Shown: positions 14,832 through 23,486, counted from the stretch's first letter. The stretch is 40,120 nt of DNA from Actinomyces oris (GCF_001937665.1 NZ_MSKL01000009.1:100169-140288), one strand, 5' to 3'. Program-made: numbers and translations. Notes: generated by a model not told the origin, from the sequence alone.

Positions 14832-16307
14832 GTGACTCAGCAATCGCAGCCGACAGGCCGGCCCTCCAGCACCACCGCTTCCACCAACACCTCCCTGTTC
14901 GAGGCGGCTCGCGCCGTCATCCCCGGGGGAGTCGACTCCCCCGTGCGCGCCTTCGGCTCGGTGGGCGGCACGCCGCGGTTCATCGCCTCGGCGAGCGGCG
15001 CCCATGTCACCGACGCCGAGGGGCGGAGCTACGTGGACCTGGTGGGCTCGTGGGGCCCGGCGCTCCTGGGCCACGCCCACCCGGAGGTCGTCGCCACGGT
15101 CCAGGCGGCGGCCGCCCGCGGCCTGTCCTTCGGCGCCCCCACCGCCACGGAGACGCTCCTGGCCGAGGAGGTGCGCCGCCGGGTGCCGTCCGCGCAGAAG
15201 GTGCGTTTCGTGTCCACCGGCACCGAGGCGACGATGACGGCTGTGCGCCTGGCCCGCGGCGCCACGGGCCGCGACCTGGTGGTGAAGTTCGCCGGCTGCT
15301 ACCACGGGCACAGCGACGGTCTGCTCGCGGCGGCCGGCTCGGGCCTGGCCACCGGCGGCCTGCCGGGCAGTGCGGGCGTGCCCGCGGCGGTGGCCGCCCA
15401 GACGATCGTCCTGCCCTACAACGACGTCGCCGCCCTGGAGGCCTGCTTCGCCGAGCGCGGCGCCGAGATCGCCGCGGTCATCACCGAGGGCGCCCCGGCC
15501 AATATGGGCATCGTGCCGCCGGCGCCCGGCTTCAACGCCGCGATCCGCCGGGTGAGCGCCGAGCACGGCGCGCTCATGATCCTCGATGAGGTCCTCACCG
15601 GCTTCCGGGTGGGCCCGGCCGGCTGGTGGGGGCTGGAGTCCGTCGACGGCTGGACCTCCAACCTGCCGGTCTTCGCGGCCGAGACCGCCGCCGGCGCCGC
15701 TCCTTCTGAGCCCGCCGACGCCGCGGCCCCCTCCTGGCCGGGCGCGGACTGGCACGAGCGCGCCGCCTGGGTGCCGGACCTGGTGACCTTCGGGAAGGTC
15801 GTGGGCGGCGGGATGCCGCTGGCCGCCGTCGGCGGGAGGACGGAGGTCATGGACCTGCTGGCACCGGACGGCCCCGTCTACCAGGCGGGCACGCTCTCGG
15901 GGAACCCGCTGGCCACGGCAGCCGGCCTGGCCACGCTCCAGCTGGCCGACGACGCCGTCTACGCCTCAGTGGCCGAGCACGCCCGGACCATCGGCGAGGT
16001 GGTCTCGGCGGCCCTGAGTGAGCAGGGCGTGCCCCACCGCGTGCAGCGGGCGGGCTCGCTGTTCTCCTTCATGTTCGGGCAGCGGGCCGCCGATGAGGGC
16101 GTGAGCGACTATGAGGCCGCCCGCGCTCAGGAGACCTGGCGCTACGGGCCCTTCTTCCACGCCTTCCTCGAGGCGGGGGTGGGTCTGCCGCCGTCGGTCT
16201 TCGAGGCCTGGTTCGTCTCGGCCGCACACGGCGAGGCGGAGCTGGAGGCGATTGCGGCTGCGGCCCCGGCGGCCGCCCGCGCCGCCGCCCGGGCGACGGC
16301 GAACTGA
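14832..16307 (+). CDS. hemL: Glutamate-1-semialdehyde 2,1-aminomutase
   Basis: A PLP enzyme that converts glutamate-1-semialdehyde from HemA to 5-aminolevulinate. The N-terminus has [21 protein letters not shown]; later come [36 protein letters not shown]-type [13 protein letters not shown] with the PLP-ring Asp, and [14 protein letters not shown] with the Schiff-base Lys. The 491-residue length exceeds the usual ~430 because of a linker-like insert (about 45 residues, around [20 protein letters not shown]) between the DEVLTGFR segment and the PLP lysine. The start is the GTG at 14832 with a modest AGGA site. It ends the rightward heme operon, 112 nt after hemDB, a gap in which I see no other feature, and converges with the macrodomain gene. 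Confidence 0.95.
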   Translation: MTQQSQPTGRPSSTTASTNTSLFEAARAVIPGGVDSPVRAFGSVGGTPRFIASASGAHVTDAEGRSYVDLVGSWGPALLGHAHPEVVATVQAAAARGLSFGAPTATETLLAEEVRRRVPSAQKVRFVSTGTEATMTAVRLARGATGRDLVVKFAGCYHGHSDGLLAAAGSGLATGGLPGSAGVPAAVAAQTIVLPYNDVAALEACFAERGAEIAAVITEGAPANMGIVPPAPGFNAAIRRVSAEHGALMILDEVLTGFRVGPAGWWGLESVDGWTSNLPVFAAETAAGAAPSEPADAAAPSWPGADWHERAAWVPDLVTFGKVVGGGMPLAAVGGRTEVMDLLAPDGPVYQAGTLSGNPLATAAGLATLQLADDAVYASVAEHARTIGEVVSAALSEQGVPHRVQRAGSLFSFMFGQRAADEGVSDYEAARAQETWRYGPFFHAFLEAGVGLPPSVFEAWFVSAAHGEAELEAIAAAAPAAARAAARATAN

Positions 16308-16330
16308 GTTACCTCAGCGGGCCCCGCCCC

Positions 16331-17272
16331 TTAAGGCCGCCAGGGCGGCGGGGCGAGGGCGGCCTCGTAGGCGGCGACGTCGACGTCGGCGTTGAGGCTG
16401 ATGACGATGCGCATCCGGGAGTCGGGGTGGGCCGCCAGCCAGCGGCCGATCGTCTCCAGGGTCACCAGGGCGGCCTGCCGCTTGGGGTAGCCGAAGACGC
16501 CCGTGGACAGTGAGCACAGGCCGACACTGCCCAGCCCCGCGGCGTGTGCGACGTTGAGGACGCTCGTGTAGCACGAGGACAGCAGGCGCCGATCCTTCAG
16601 GGTCGGCCTGCGCCCGTCCTCGATGACGGGCCCCACCGAGTGGATGACGTGCTGAGCCGGCAGGTGGTAGCCGCCGGTGAAGACGGCCCGGCCGGCGGGC
16701 TCCCCGCCCTGACGTCGGGTGGGGTCGAAGGTCTCCGCCCAGGTCATGTAGCGGGCGCACTCAGCGCGCAGGGCAGGCCCGGCGACGGCGTGGATGATGT
16801 TGTCGATGCAGCGGTGCCCGGGGGCGAAGCAGCCGAGCATCCCGGAGTTGGCGGCGTTGAGGACGGCGCCGGCGCGTAGCCGGGTGAGGTCGCCACGCCA
16901 GAAGGCCACGTTGCGGCCCAGCAGGCCGGGCACGTGGTCGGTGATGGCCAGGGGCGGGATCTCGGTGGCGTCGACCATGCCGCGCTCGGCGGCCTCGGCC
17001 TCCAGGAGGGTGTCGAGGTCGGCGGCGATGTCCTCGGGCAGGGGCGCCGGGGGGCGGGCGGTGAGGAGGAAGTCGAGCATGGTGCGCAGCTCGTCGGGGT
17101 CGGTGGGGACCGTCGAGTCGATCCAGTCCGTGGCCCCCTCGGGGTCGGAGCGCAGGAAGGCGTAGACGAGGTGGCGCACCAACGCGTCGCGGCCCGAGGC
17201 ACCGACGGGGACCGCCCATCGGGCTCTGACAGCGTGACTGACGTGGGACTCCAACTTCACGCGGGCCATCAT
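16331..17272 (-). CDS. Zinc-containing macrodomain protein-ADP-ribose hydrolase
   Basis: A 313-residue macrodomain protein of the zinc-dependent (Zn-Macro) class, known as ADP-ribosyl hydrolases that reverse SirTM-type modification. The N-terminal helical domain carries the class marks LLTARPPAPLPED and EAAERGMVDATEIPPL. The macrodomain follows: FWRGDLTRLRAGAVLNAANSGMLGCFAPGHRCIDNIIH. The Cys and His/Cys of GCFAPGHRC match the zinc-binding motif I recall for the S. aureus SAV0325-type enzyme. Then come IHSVGPVIEDG and LCSLSTGVFGYPKRQAA, the phosphate-binding loop. In other bacteria this enzyme sits with a SirTM, a GcvH-like protein and a lipoate ligase; none is seen here, so its target is unknown. 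The start is the first of two ATGs with no clear SD. Confidence 0.88.
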   Translation of the reverse strand: MMARVKLESHVSHAVRARWAVPVGASGRDALVRHLVYAFLRSDPEGATDWIDSTVPTDPDELRTMLDFLLTARPPAPLPEDIAADLDTLLEAEAAERGMVDATEIPPLAITDHVPGLLGRNVAFWRGDLTRLRAGAVLNAANSGMLGCFAPGHRCIDNIIHAVAGPALRAECARYMTWAETFDPTRRQGGEPAGRAVFTGGYHLPAQHVIHSVGPVIEDGRRPTLKDRRLLSSCYTSVLNVAHAAGLGSVGLCSLSTGVFGYPKRQAALVTLETIGRWLAAHPDSRMRIVISLNADVDVAAYEAALAPPPWRP

Positions 17273-17328
17273 AGGATATCAAAACGTAATGTTCTGCCCT
17301 TGGGTGGGCGAGCCGGGTAACAGACGGC

Positions 17329-17365
17329 GACATCGCCCGGAAACGGCGGGTTTCCGGGCGATGTC
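17329..17365 (-). terminator. Terminator hairpin after trxA
   Basis: A perfect 16-bp inverted repeat (GACATCGCCCGGAAAC at 17329-17344, complement at 17350-17365) with a 5-nt loop lies 45 nt past the trxA stop on the minus strand. The T-tract is poor, but the stem is strong, so termination is likely. Confidence 0.7.
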
Positions 17366-17409
17366 GGACGGTTGGAGGGCCGGAGGACGGCCCCACGGTG
17401 CGTGACGGA

Positions 17410-17790
17410 TCAGGCCTGTGCGCCCGAGGCGGCCTCCTCCTCGGCGATCTTGGCTTTGAGCTCGTCCATGTCGAGCTCGCGCACCTGCGTGATGAGAGAG
17501 TCCAGCGCGGGGGCGGGCAGGGCGCCGGCCTCGCGGTAGACCAGCACATTGTCACGGAAGACCATGAGCGTGGGGATCGAGGAGATGCCCAGGGCCCCGG
17601 CGAGGTCCTGCTCAGCCTCGGTGTCGACCTTGGCGAAGGTGATGTCCGGGTTGGCCTCGGAGGCCTTCTCGTAGATGGGGCCGAAGCGCATGCACGGGCC
17701 GCACCAGGAGGCCCAGAAGTCAACGAAGGTGATGCCCTCGCCGTGGATGGTGTCCTTGAACTCGGGGCCGGTGATGTTCTTGGTGGCCAT
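17410..17790 (-). CDS. trxA: Thioredoxin
   Basis: A small cytosolic disulfide reductase, normally recycled by thioredoxin reductase. The domain has VDFWASWCGPCMRFGPIYEKAS with the WCGPC active site near residue 32, VDTEAEQDLAGALGISSIPTLMVFRD with the cis-Pro, and a typical end. The 126-residue length is normal, with a short charged tail (KAKIAEEEAASGAQA). The ATG at 17790 is chosen for its SD (AAAGGA, 6 nt spacing); an upstream ATG in the same frame lacks one. It diverges from the RpiR regulator across a 377-nt gap containing repeat copy 2. Confidence 0.95.
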   Translation of the reverse strand: MATKNITGPEFKDTIHGEGITFVDFWASWCGPCMRFGPIYEKASEANPDITFAKVDTEAEQDLAGALGISSIPTLMVFRDNVLVYREAGALPAPALDSLITQVRELDMDELKAKIAEEEAASGAQA

Positions 17791-17975
17791 GAGCGTTCCT
17801 TTCAAGATTGCGGAGACATATCGGTTCCACTGCGGCCAACACGACCAGGGCCCAGCCTATTCCTGGGGCCGTCCGTCCTCTTGCCGGGGCCGCTCGGCCT
17901 GCCACCGGCACCACGCATCCTCCTGCCGTTGCCGCCCACACTCTTACCGGCACCACTCGCCCCCCTACCTCCTGC

Positions 17976-18110
17976 GGCCGGGGACACTCCACGCGGCCGG
18001 GTGCACACCGCCCCGGACGGGGACACCCTGCGCGTCCGGGGACAGGAATCCGGTCCCCGGACGCGCAGACTGCCCCCGGCCGCACAGAAATGTCCCCGAC
18101 GACGTCAGAA
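17976..18110 (+). repeat. Intergenic repeat family, copy 2 (canonical hairpin)
   Basis: Order of modules: GGCCGGGGACACTCC, ACGCGGCCGGGTGC, GGGGACACC, then a perfect 16-bp hairpin CTGCGCGTCCGGGGAC (18028-18043) / (18053-18068) with loop AGGAATCCG, then GGCCGCACAGAAATGTCCCC and GACGACGTC. This copy lies between divergent genes (trxA and the RpiR gene), so it cannot be a simple 3' terminator for either. The rest of the 17791-18167 gap is GC-rich with no gene seen. Confidence 0.85.
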
Positions 18111-18167
18111 CCTCCCACGGACGCGAGTGACAGCTTCCGACCTGGCGACTCCGATAAATTGGACGCC

Positions 18168-19028
18168 GTGGAGCCATCTGAGGACAGTCCTTTTCTGGAC
18201 AGGCTCGCGTCCGCCCGCCTCACCGCACGCGAGCTCGACGTCGCCCGTTTCTATGAGCACAACCTGCCCGGCGCCGCCCTGCTCAACCTCGAGGAGGTCT
18301 GCCGCACCGTGGGGGTCTCCTCGGCGACGGTGGGCCGGTTCGCTCGCAAGCTCGGATACTCCGACTTCCGCGCCATGAGTCGCAGCCTGCGCATCGGCGT
18401 GCGCGAGGAGCTGTCCTCACCGGTTGATCGCCTCCGGCAAATGCATGACGACGCTGCGTCGTCACCCCGGTCCGTCCTTGAGCAGCGCGTCGGCTCAGCT
18501 CAGGAGGTGCTCTCCGGATGCTCCTCCGCGATCGATACGGAGGCATTCGCCCGCGCCTGTGCGCTGGTCGGCGACACCGATCGCCCCCTCTACCTGGGCG
18601 CTGTCGCCACGGGACGACCCCTCATGCAGTACTTCGGCCTCCTGCTCTCCTACCTCAGAGGCGGTGTCACCATCCTGGACGGCACCGACCACTGGGCGCA
18701 CGCCCTGGCCGGACTGGAGGCCGACGCCGTCGTCCTCGTTGCGACTTTCGACCGCCACCCGGCTCCCGTCGAAGCCCTGCTGCGCCTAGCAGGCCGACGC
18801 GGCGCAGCCTCGATCCTCCTGACCAATCGGCGCACCGGGCCGCTCGTGCCCCTGGCGGACATCCTTCTGACGACGCCGCTAGTCACCCAGGAGGCGATGT
18901 TCCGGACACGGGCGGCCACACTCGTCGTTCTCGAGGCGATTTTGGACGCGGTGGCAGCCGAGCACCCTGAGCACCTCCGCGCCGAGAGGGTCGAGGAGAC
19001 CTTCGCCCTCATGCGCGGTTACCTGTAG
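18168..19028 (+). CDS. MurR/RpiR-family transcriptional regulator
   Basis: A 286-residue regulator with an N-terminal helix-turn-helix (LLNLEEVCRTVGVSSATVGRFARKLGY and SDFRAMSRSL) and a C-terminal SIS domain that normally senses a phosphorylated sugar (LYLGAVATGRPLMQYFGLLL, AVVLVATFDRHPAPVEALL, SILLTNRRTGPL). The start is the GTG at 18168; the frame is open far upstream through repeat copy 2, but no homology is visible there. A possible -10 (TAAATT, 18155-18160) lies 7 nt before the GTG with no SD, which fits a leaderless mRNA. It precedes the malic enzyme gene by 154 nt on the same strand and is a likely local regulator of it. The ligand is unknown; the SIS domain here lacks clear sugar-site motifs that I could name. 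Confidence 0.85.
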   Translation: MEPSEDSPFLDRLASARLTARELDVARFYEHNLPGAALLNLEEVCRTVGVSSATVGRFARKLGYSDFRAMSRSLRIGVREELSSPVDRLRQMHDDAASSPRSVLEQRVGSAQEVLSGCSSAIDTEAFARACALVGDTDRPLYLGAVATGRPLMQYFGLLLSYLRGGVTILDGTDHWAHALAGLEADAVVLVATFDRHPAPVEALLRLAGRRGAASILLTNRRTGPLVPLADILLTTPLVTQEAMFRTRAATLVVLEAILDAVAAEHPEHLRAERVEETFALMRGYL

Positions 19029-19134
19029 CGGCTCCGCCAACCGCCGAACTCCGCCTCGGCCGACGCACCAACGCACCAGTACCGATGGACATATCGGAAG
19101 AACGAGCGTTAGTTTACTTCCATAATCCAACAAC

Positions 19135-19154
19135 ATCGTCACTAAACTGACGAT
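19135..19154. promoter_or_regulatory. Palindromic candidate operator before the malic-type enzyme
   Basis: ATCGTCA-CTAAAC-TGACGAT is a perfect 7-bp dyad with a 6-nt centre, 28 nt before the start codon of the downstream gene and just after the RpiR gene. RpiR proteins bind such dyads. A possible -10 (CATAAT, 19121-19126) lies directly upstream. Confidence 0.4.
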
Positions 19155-19182
19155 CGGCTCCGCTCACTTTGGAGGAGACCAC

Positions 19183-20832
19183 ATGTCGGCCAAACCAACC
19201 ATCATCACCAATCCCTTGACCAACCGTGGCACCGCTTTCACTGAGGAGGAGCGGCGTCGGCTCGGACTCATCGGCCGTTTCCCCTCCGCCGTCGAGACCC
19301 TTGACCAGCAGGCGACTCGGGCCTACGCACAGCTGACCGCCCAGCCCACGAACCTGGACAAGTACGTCTTCCTCGACCAACTCCACAACCGCAACGAGAT
19401 CCTCTACTACCGGGTACTCGCCGACCATCTCGCCGAGCTGTTGCCGATCGTCTACGACCCCACGGTCGGCGAGGCCATCAAGAAGTGGAGCCGCGACTAC
19501 CGCCGGTCGCGCGCCGTCTACCTGTCCGTGGACCGCATCGAGGACGTGCGACCCTCTCTGGAGGGTCTGGGTCTGGGGCCCGACGACGTCGACCTGCTCG
19601 TTGTCTCCGATGCCGAGGAGATCCTCGGGATCGGGGACTGGGGCGTCAATGGCACCGACATCTCCGTGGGCAAGCTCGCCGTCTACACAGCGGCCGCCGG
19701 CATCCACCCCGAGCGGGCAATCGCCGTCAACCTGGACTGCGGCACGGACAACGAGGCCCTCCTCAATGACCCCGCCTATCTGGGCAACCGTCACGCGCGC
19801 GTGCGCGGCAGGCGCTACGACGAGCTCATCGACGAGTACCTGTCCGTTGCGGCCGAGCTCTTCCCCCGCGCGCTGCTCCACTTCGAGGACTTCGGCCCGT
19901 CCAACGCGCGCCGAATCCTGCTGGCCAACCGGGAGAAGTACCGCATCTTCAACGACGACATGCAGGGCACCGGTGCGATCGTCATCGCCGCGGTGGTCTC
20001 CGGCATGAGGGTCACCGGCCAGAGCTTCGCCGACCAGCGCCTGGTCGTCTACGGCGCTGGTACCGCGGGCACCGGCATGGCCGACCAGATCCACGCCGGC
20101 ATGGTCCGCGACGGGCTCAGCCCCGACGAGGCGCGCTCCCGCATCTGGCTCATCGACCGCAACGGCCTCGTCACCGACGACATGGAGGGCCTGCCCGACT
20201 ACCAGCAGACCTACGCACGGCCGGCCTCCGAGGTGGCGGACTGGACCCGCGAGCACGGCAGGATCGGCCTGCTTGAGACGGTGCGTCGGGTTCACCCCAC
20301 GATCCTCATCGGAACCTCCACGGACCACGGGGCCTTCACCCGTGAGGTCATCGAGGAGATGAGTAGCGGCGTCGAGCGCCCCATCGTTCTGCCGCTGTCC
20401 AACCCCACCGAGCGGATCGAGGCCATGCCCGCCGACGTCATCGCCTGGTCCGGCGGCAAGGCGCTGGTCGCCACCGGCATCCCGGTGGAGCCCTTCGAGT
20501 ACGAGGGGACCACGTTCACGATCGGCCAGGGCAACAACGCCCTGCTCTACCCGGGCCTGGGGCTGGGGGTCACCGTCTCCGGCGCGAGCCGGGTGACCGA
20601 CGGCATGCTACTCGCCGCCGCGCAGGCCGTCGCGAGCCAGGTCGATCCCACCAGCCCAGGTGCCTCCCTCCTGCCTCCGGTGGAGAACCTGCGTGCATCC
20701 TCGGCAACGGTCGCCGTCGCGGTCGCCCGCCAGGCCGAGGCCGACGGCGTCGCCACCGCGAGTCACGACAACCTCATCCAGGCGGTCCAGGACGCCATGT
20801 GGCAGCCGGTCTACCCCGAAATCAAGGCCTGA
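19183..20832 (+). CDS. NAD-dependent malic enzyme or malolactic enzyme
   Basis: The 549-residue protein belongs to the large malic enzyme family, which oxidatively decarboxylates L-malate to pyruvate; the malolactic members make lactate. The start NPLTNRGTAFTEEERRRLGLIGRFP is very like lactic-bacterial malolactic enzymes as I remember them. IVYDPTVGEAIKKWS, VVSDAEEILGIGDWGVNG, YTAAAGIHP and FNDDMQGTGAIVIAA (metal and substrate Asp) are present, as is a Rossmann motif VVYGAGTAGTGMADQI. PLSNPTERIEA and YPGLGLGVTVSGA close the domain. Sequence cannot decide between the two reactions. SD GGAGGAG with 5-6 nt spacing supports the ATG. The gene overlaps the exporter gene and follows an RpiR regulator, so the three look like one unit. 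Confidence 0.88.
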   Translation: MSAKPTIITNPLTNRGTAFTEEERRRLGLIGRFPSAVETLDQQATRAYAQLTAQPTNLDKYVFLDQLHNRNEILYYRVLADHLAELLPIVYDPTVGEAIKKWSRDYRRSRAVYLSVDRIEDVRPSLEGLGLGPDDVDLLVVSDAEEILGIGDWGVNGTDISVGKLAVYTAAAGIHPERAIAVNLDCGTDNEALLNDPAYLGNRHARVRGRRYDELIDEYLSVAAELFPRALLHFEDFGPSNARRILLANREKYRIFNDDMQGTGAIVIAAVVSGMRVTGQSFADQRLVVYGAGTAGTGMADQIHAGMVRDGLSPDEARSRIWLIDRNGLVTDDMEGLPDYQQTYARPASEVADWTREHGRIGLLETVRRVHPTILIGTSTDHGAFTREVIEEMSSGVERPIVLPLSNPTERIEAMPADVIAWSGGKALVATGIPVEPFEYEGTTFTIGQGNNALLYPGLGLGVTVSGASRVTDGMLLAAAQAVASQVDPTSPGASLLPPVENLRASSATVAVAVARQAEADGVATASHDNLIQAVQDAMWQPVYPEIKA

Positions 20833-22061
20833 GCCGCCGGCTGACGGGAGCAGAAGGACGGCGCGCGGCCGGGCTCACCGCCCGGACCGCCGCTCTGCTC
20901 CTGGACTCAGGCCAGTCCACCCACGCCGCGGTAGCCACCGTTGAACGGCTCAACGAGCTGCTAGGCACCCGTTTCACGTTGCTGCTTACCTGGTCACAGG
21001 TCACGCTCGCCGACGCCGATGGGGCCGTAGCCGCGCTCCAAGCCATTCGCCCTGTAGCGGTGCACATGGGACGCGCGACTCTCATCCAGTACCGTCTGAG
21101 TGCCATCGGTTCACTGAGCCTCGACGAGCTGGAGGACCTGCTGGAGAAGGCGGAGGCCCAGCCCTCCAGCCCTACCTGGATGTTCGCCCTGGCGGCGGGC
21201 CTCGGCGCGAGCCTGCTCGCACTCATCTTCGGGGCGCACCACACACCGTCAGTCGCCCTCGCCTTCGCCGCGGCGGGAGCAGGCGGCCTCGCGCGGCGCG
21301 CATTGGCAGAGCGGACGACGGCAGTCGCCCAGACCTTTGCCGCTGCCCTCATCGGCGGTCTGGTCGGCGCACTCGCCGTCCACCTCGGCTGGACCGGCAC
21401 GGCTCGGCTCGTGGCCGTGTGCCCGGGGATGGTGCTCGTGCCCGGCCCCCAGGTCCTCAACGGTGCCATCGAGATCGCCGAGCGCCGCCACGACATGGGC
21501 CTGGCACGACTGACGGACGCAGCGCTGACGATCTTGGCCATTAGTGCGGGCATCATCGGAGGCCTGCTCATCGGCGGCACTGGCCTGCCGCTGACCGCGA
21601 CGACCGACGCGATCCCACTGTGGCTCGACGTCCTAGCCGCCGCCGTCCTCGCCATGTGCTATCCGGTGTACTTCTCCATGCCGATTAGGACCTTCGGCTG
21701 GGCGTTCCTGGCCGGCGGGCTCGCGCACGCGGCGCACTGGGGCGCACTGACGCGGTGGCAATGGAACGCGCCCGCTTCCTCTCTACTGGCCTGCCTGGTG
21801 GCAGGCGGCCTGCTCACGCCGGTGTGCCACTCACGGCACATTCCTTTCGCGGGGGCGGGCTTCGCCGCGGTCGTGGCCCTTGTACCCGGCGTGTACCTGT
21901 TCCGCGCTGCCGCAGGGACACTGAGCCTGGTGGGAGAGGCGCACGCGGAGGCGGCACTGGAGGCGACAGCGAGTGATCTGGCCACGGCCGTCATCATTGT
22001 GCTGGCGATGGCAGTCGGGTTGGTGGTGCCCCACCGGATATGGATCCGCCTCGCGCACTAG
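20799..22061 (+). CDS. Threonine/serine exporter (ThrE)-family membrane protein
   Basis: A polytopic protein of 420 residues with the ThrE layout. An N-terminal cytosolic domain (TARTAALLLDSGQSTHAAVATVERLNELLG) of about 125 residues is followed by two blocks of hydrophobic helices starting at TWMFALAAGLGASLLALIFG, about 9-10 segments in all. The first block carries the conserved CPGMVLVPGPQVLNGAIEI loop. Family members export threonine and serine; some partners are two-chain versions, and here both halves are fused. The GTG start at 20799 overlaps the malic gene by 34 nt; no better start is visible, and the true start may lie a little downstream. Linkage to a malate enzyme suggests that the substrate may be an organic acid, but that is inference. 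Confidence 0.82.
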   Translation: MAAGLPRNQGLSRRLTGAEGRRAAGLTARTAALLLDSGQSTHAAVATVERLNELLGTRFTLLLTWSQVTLADADGAVAALQAIRPVAVHMGRATLIQYRLSAIGSLSLDELEDLLEKAEAQPSSPTWMFALAAGLGASLLALIFGAHHTPSVALAFAAAGAGGLARRALAERTTAVAQTFAAALIGGLVGALAVHLGWTGTARLVAVCPGMVLVPGPQVLNGAIEIAERRHDMGLARLTDAALTILAISAGIIGGLLIGGTGLPLTATTDAIPLWLDVLAAAVLAMCYPVYFSMPIRTFGWAFLAGGLAHAAHWGALTRWQWNAPASSLLACLVAGGLLTPVCHSRHIPFAGAGFAAVVALVPGVYLFRAAAGTLSLVGEAHAEAALEATASDLATAVIIVLAMAVGLVVPHRIWIRLAH

Positions 22062-22096
22062 GGCGTTCCGCGCGTCGGGGGTAGCGCGACCTCCTA

Positions 22097-22229
22097 GCCA
22101 GGGACATTCCACGCAGCCGGGTGCGCGCTGCTCCGGAGGGGGACACCCTGCGCGTCCGGGGACAGGATCCCGGTCCCCGACGGCGTCGAACGCCCCCGGC
22201 CGCACAGAAATGTCCCCGACGGCGTCGAA
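22097..22229 (+). repeat. Intergenic repeat family, copy 3, with downstream flank module
   Basis: Modules: CAGGGACATTCCACGCAGCC, GCTGCTCCGGAGGGGGACAC, CTGCGCGTCCGGGGACAGG, then GTCCCCGACGGCGTCGAACG in place of the right hairpin arm, then GGCCGCACAGAAATGTCCCC and GACGGCGTCGAA. The stem is therefore reduced to about 7 bp. A flank module containing TGAATGGTCCCCATGGGCAG follows at 22240-22266 and recurs after copies 5 and 6. Confidence 0.85.
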
Positions 22230-22338
22230 TACACCCCAACCAGGGTGAATGGTCCCCATGGGCAGGGGATACCCACTGCCCACAGACTTGACTCGCCGGC
22301 AGCAACCGACCTGCCATCAGCTTTCAGGAGGGGGAACC

Positions 22339-23334
22339 ATGGCGATCTACATCCGCACCCGCCCCACCACCGGCATCAAGGTACTCGGATGCCTGGGTGC
22401 TCTGGCCGCCGCCGGCATCGCGCTCCTCTACCCGACCGCCCTAGTCCTGGCCGCCTTCGCCCTGGGTTCCCTGGACGAAGCCGTCGCCTACCCGGAGGAC
22501 AACGAATCGGTAGCCAACGCCGCGACTATGGTAGGGGTGATACCGGCCATCTACAGCTTCGTACTGACGACCATCACCTTCGGGGCGACCTTCTGCTTCA
22601 CGGGCACGGACCAGTGGTTAGCCAAGGGCACGACAGTGAGCCATCAAGATATCGCGTCGGCACGGTTCCTTCATGTCGCCCAGGGCCCCAACAACCGCAC
22701 CGTGGGCATGCTATGGGCGATACTCGCGGGCGCGCTGCTGGTGGCTTCCCCATTCCTCGTGATAGCCGTCCCACACCCCCTGATCTACAGCGAATCCACC
22801 CAAGAGCTGGTCGATGAGGCCACCTGGGGCGTGTCCCTTCTGATCATCATGCTCTTCGTGGCACTAGTGCATGCCGCCGCACGCCGGCGGGCAAGCGCGG
22901 TGCGCCTGAGGTCGTACGGCATGGCGGTTGCGGACCCGAAGTCCTTCTCCCTCCCCCTGCCTTCCAACCGTGGCAACCTCAGCATCCAGGAGGTTCCGGC
23001 ACGCTTGGGTCGCGTGAAAGTGCAGGCCATCTACGCTCCACCCACCGGAGGTGCCGAGCCGGGGCGGCCGGTCATCATCCCGCGCCTTGGCCTGACAGTG
23101 AAATCCTCACGGCTCGACGACGCCCGCTCCCGGGTCGAGGCCCGGCTCGACGAGGTCTGGCGCGCCAGCCAGCTGATACGTACCTCAACCGAGCAGGACG
23201 AGGCCTCCGATGCCCCGACATCGGAGGCCGAGACGAATCCGGCTCACCAGCCACGGCAGCCCAACGCAGACGCTGACAACGACCAGCCCCAAACAGACAA
23301 CACCCTTCCAACGAGTGACGGCTCCACCACCTAA
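22339..23334 (+). CDS. Four-helix membrane protein A, paralogue of 25130-26065
   Basis: I do not recognise the family. The 331-residue protein begins MAIYIRTRPTTGIK, then has four predicted membrane segments (about residues 15-44, 65-95, 125-150, 165-190). A basic turn ARRRASAVRLRSYGMAVADP follows, then a cytosolic-type C-terminal domain of about 130 residues ending in an acidic/Asn-rich tail. The stretch RLDDARSRVEARLDEVWRASQLIRTSTEQDEA is nearly identical in the paralogue and looks helical. TDQWLAKG between helices 2 and 3 is conserved as well. The start at 22339 has SD AGGAGGGGG; the frame is open further upstream but lacks homology with the paralogue. It sits alone between repeat copies 3 and 4. 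Confidence 0.82.
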   Translation: MAIYIRTRPTTGIKVLGCLGALAAAGIALLYPTALVLAAFALGSLDEAVAYPEDNESVANAATMVGVIPAIYSFVLTTITFGATFCFTGTDQWLAKGTTVSHQDIASARFLHVAQGPNNRTVGMLWAILAGALLVASPFLVIAVPHPLIYSESTQELVDEATWGVSLLIIMLFVALVHAAARRRASAVRLRSYGMAVADPKSFSLPLPSNRGNLSIQEVPARLGRVKVQAIYAPPTGGAEPGRPVIIPRLGLTVKSSRLDDARSRVEARLDEVWRASQLIRTSTEQDEASDAPTSEAETNPAHQPRQPNADADNDQPQTDNTLPTSDGSTT

Positions 23335-23352
23335 CCCAGCCCTGCACAGTGC

Positions 23353-23486
23353 GGCCGGGGACATTCCACGCGGCCGGGTGCGCGCTGCTCCGGAGGGGGA
23401 CATCCTGCGCGTCCGGGGACAGGATTCCGGCCCCCGACGGCGTCGAACGCCCCCGACCGCACAGAAATGTCCCCGACGGCGTCGAA
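23353..23486 (+). repeat. Intergenic repeat family, copy 4
   Basis: GGCCGGGGACATTCCACG, CGGCCGGGTGCGCGCTGCTC, GGAGGGGGACATCCTGCGCG, TCCGGGGACAGGATTCCGG, then CCCCCGACGGCGTCGAACG, CACAGAAATGTCCCCGACGG and CGTCGAA. It is near-identical to copy 3 over its whole length, and like copy 3 it has lost the right hairpin arm. It lacks the CCCCATGGGCAGG flank module. Positions 23487-23576 hold nothing else recognisable. Confidence 0.85.

Noticed and set aside
14763-15755. Long minus-strand open frame of 330 codons
   Set aside because: It lies antisense to hemL, whose motifs are certain; the composition is that of a high-GC shadow frame.
17976-18110. Repeats read as short conserved peptides (e.g. GDIPRG..., PGTFHAAG) in several copies
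   Set aside because: Similar peptides arise in several frames only because the DNA is repeated; no start, SD or consistent frame.
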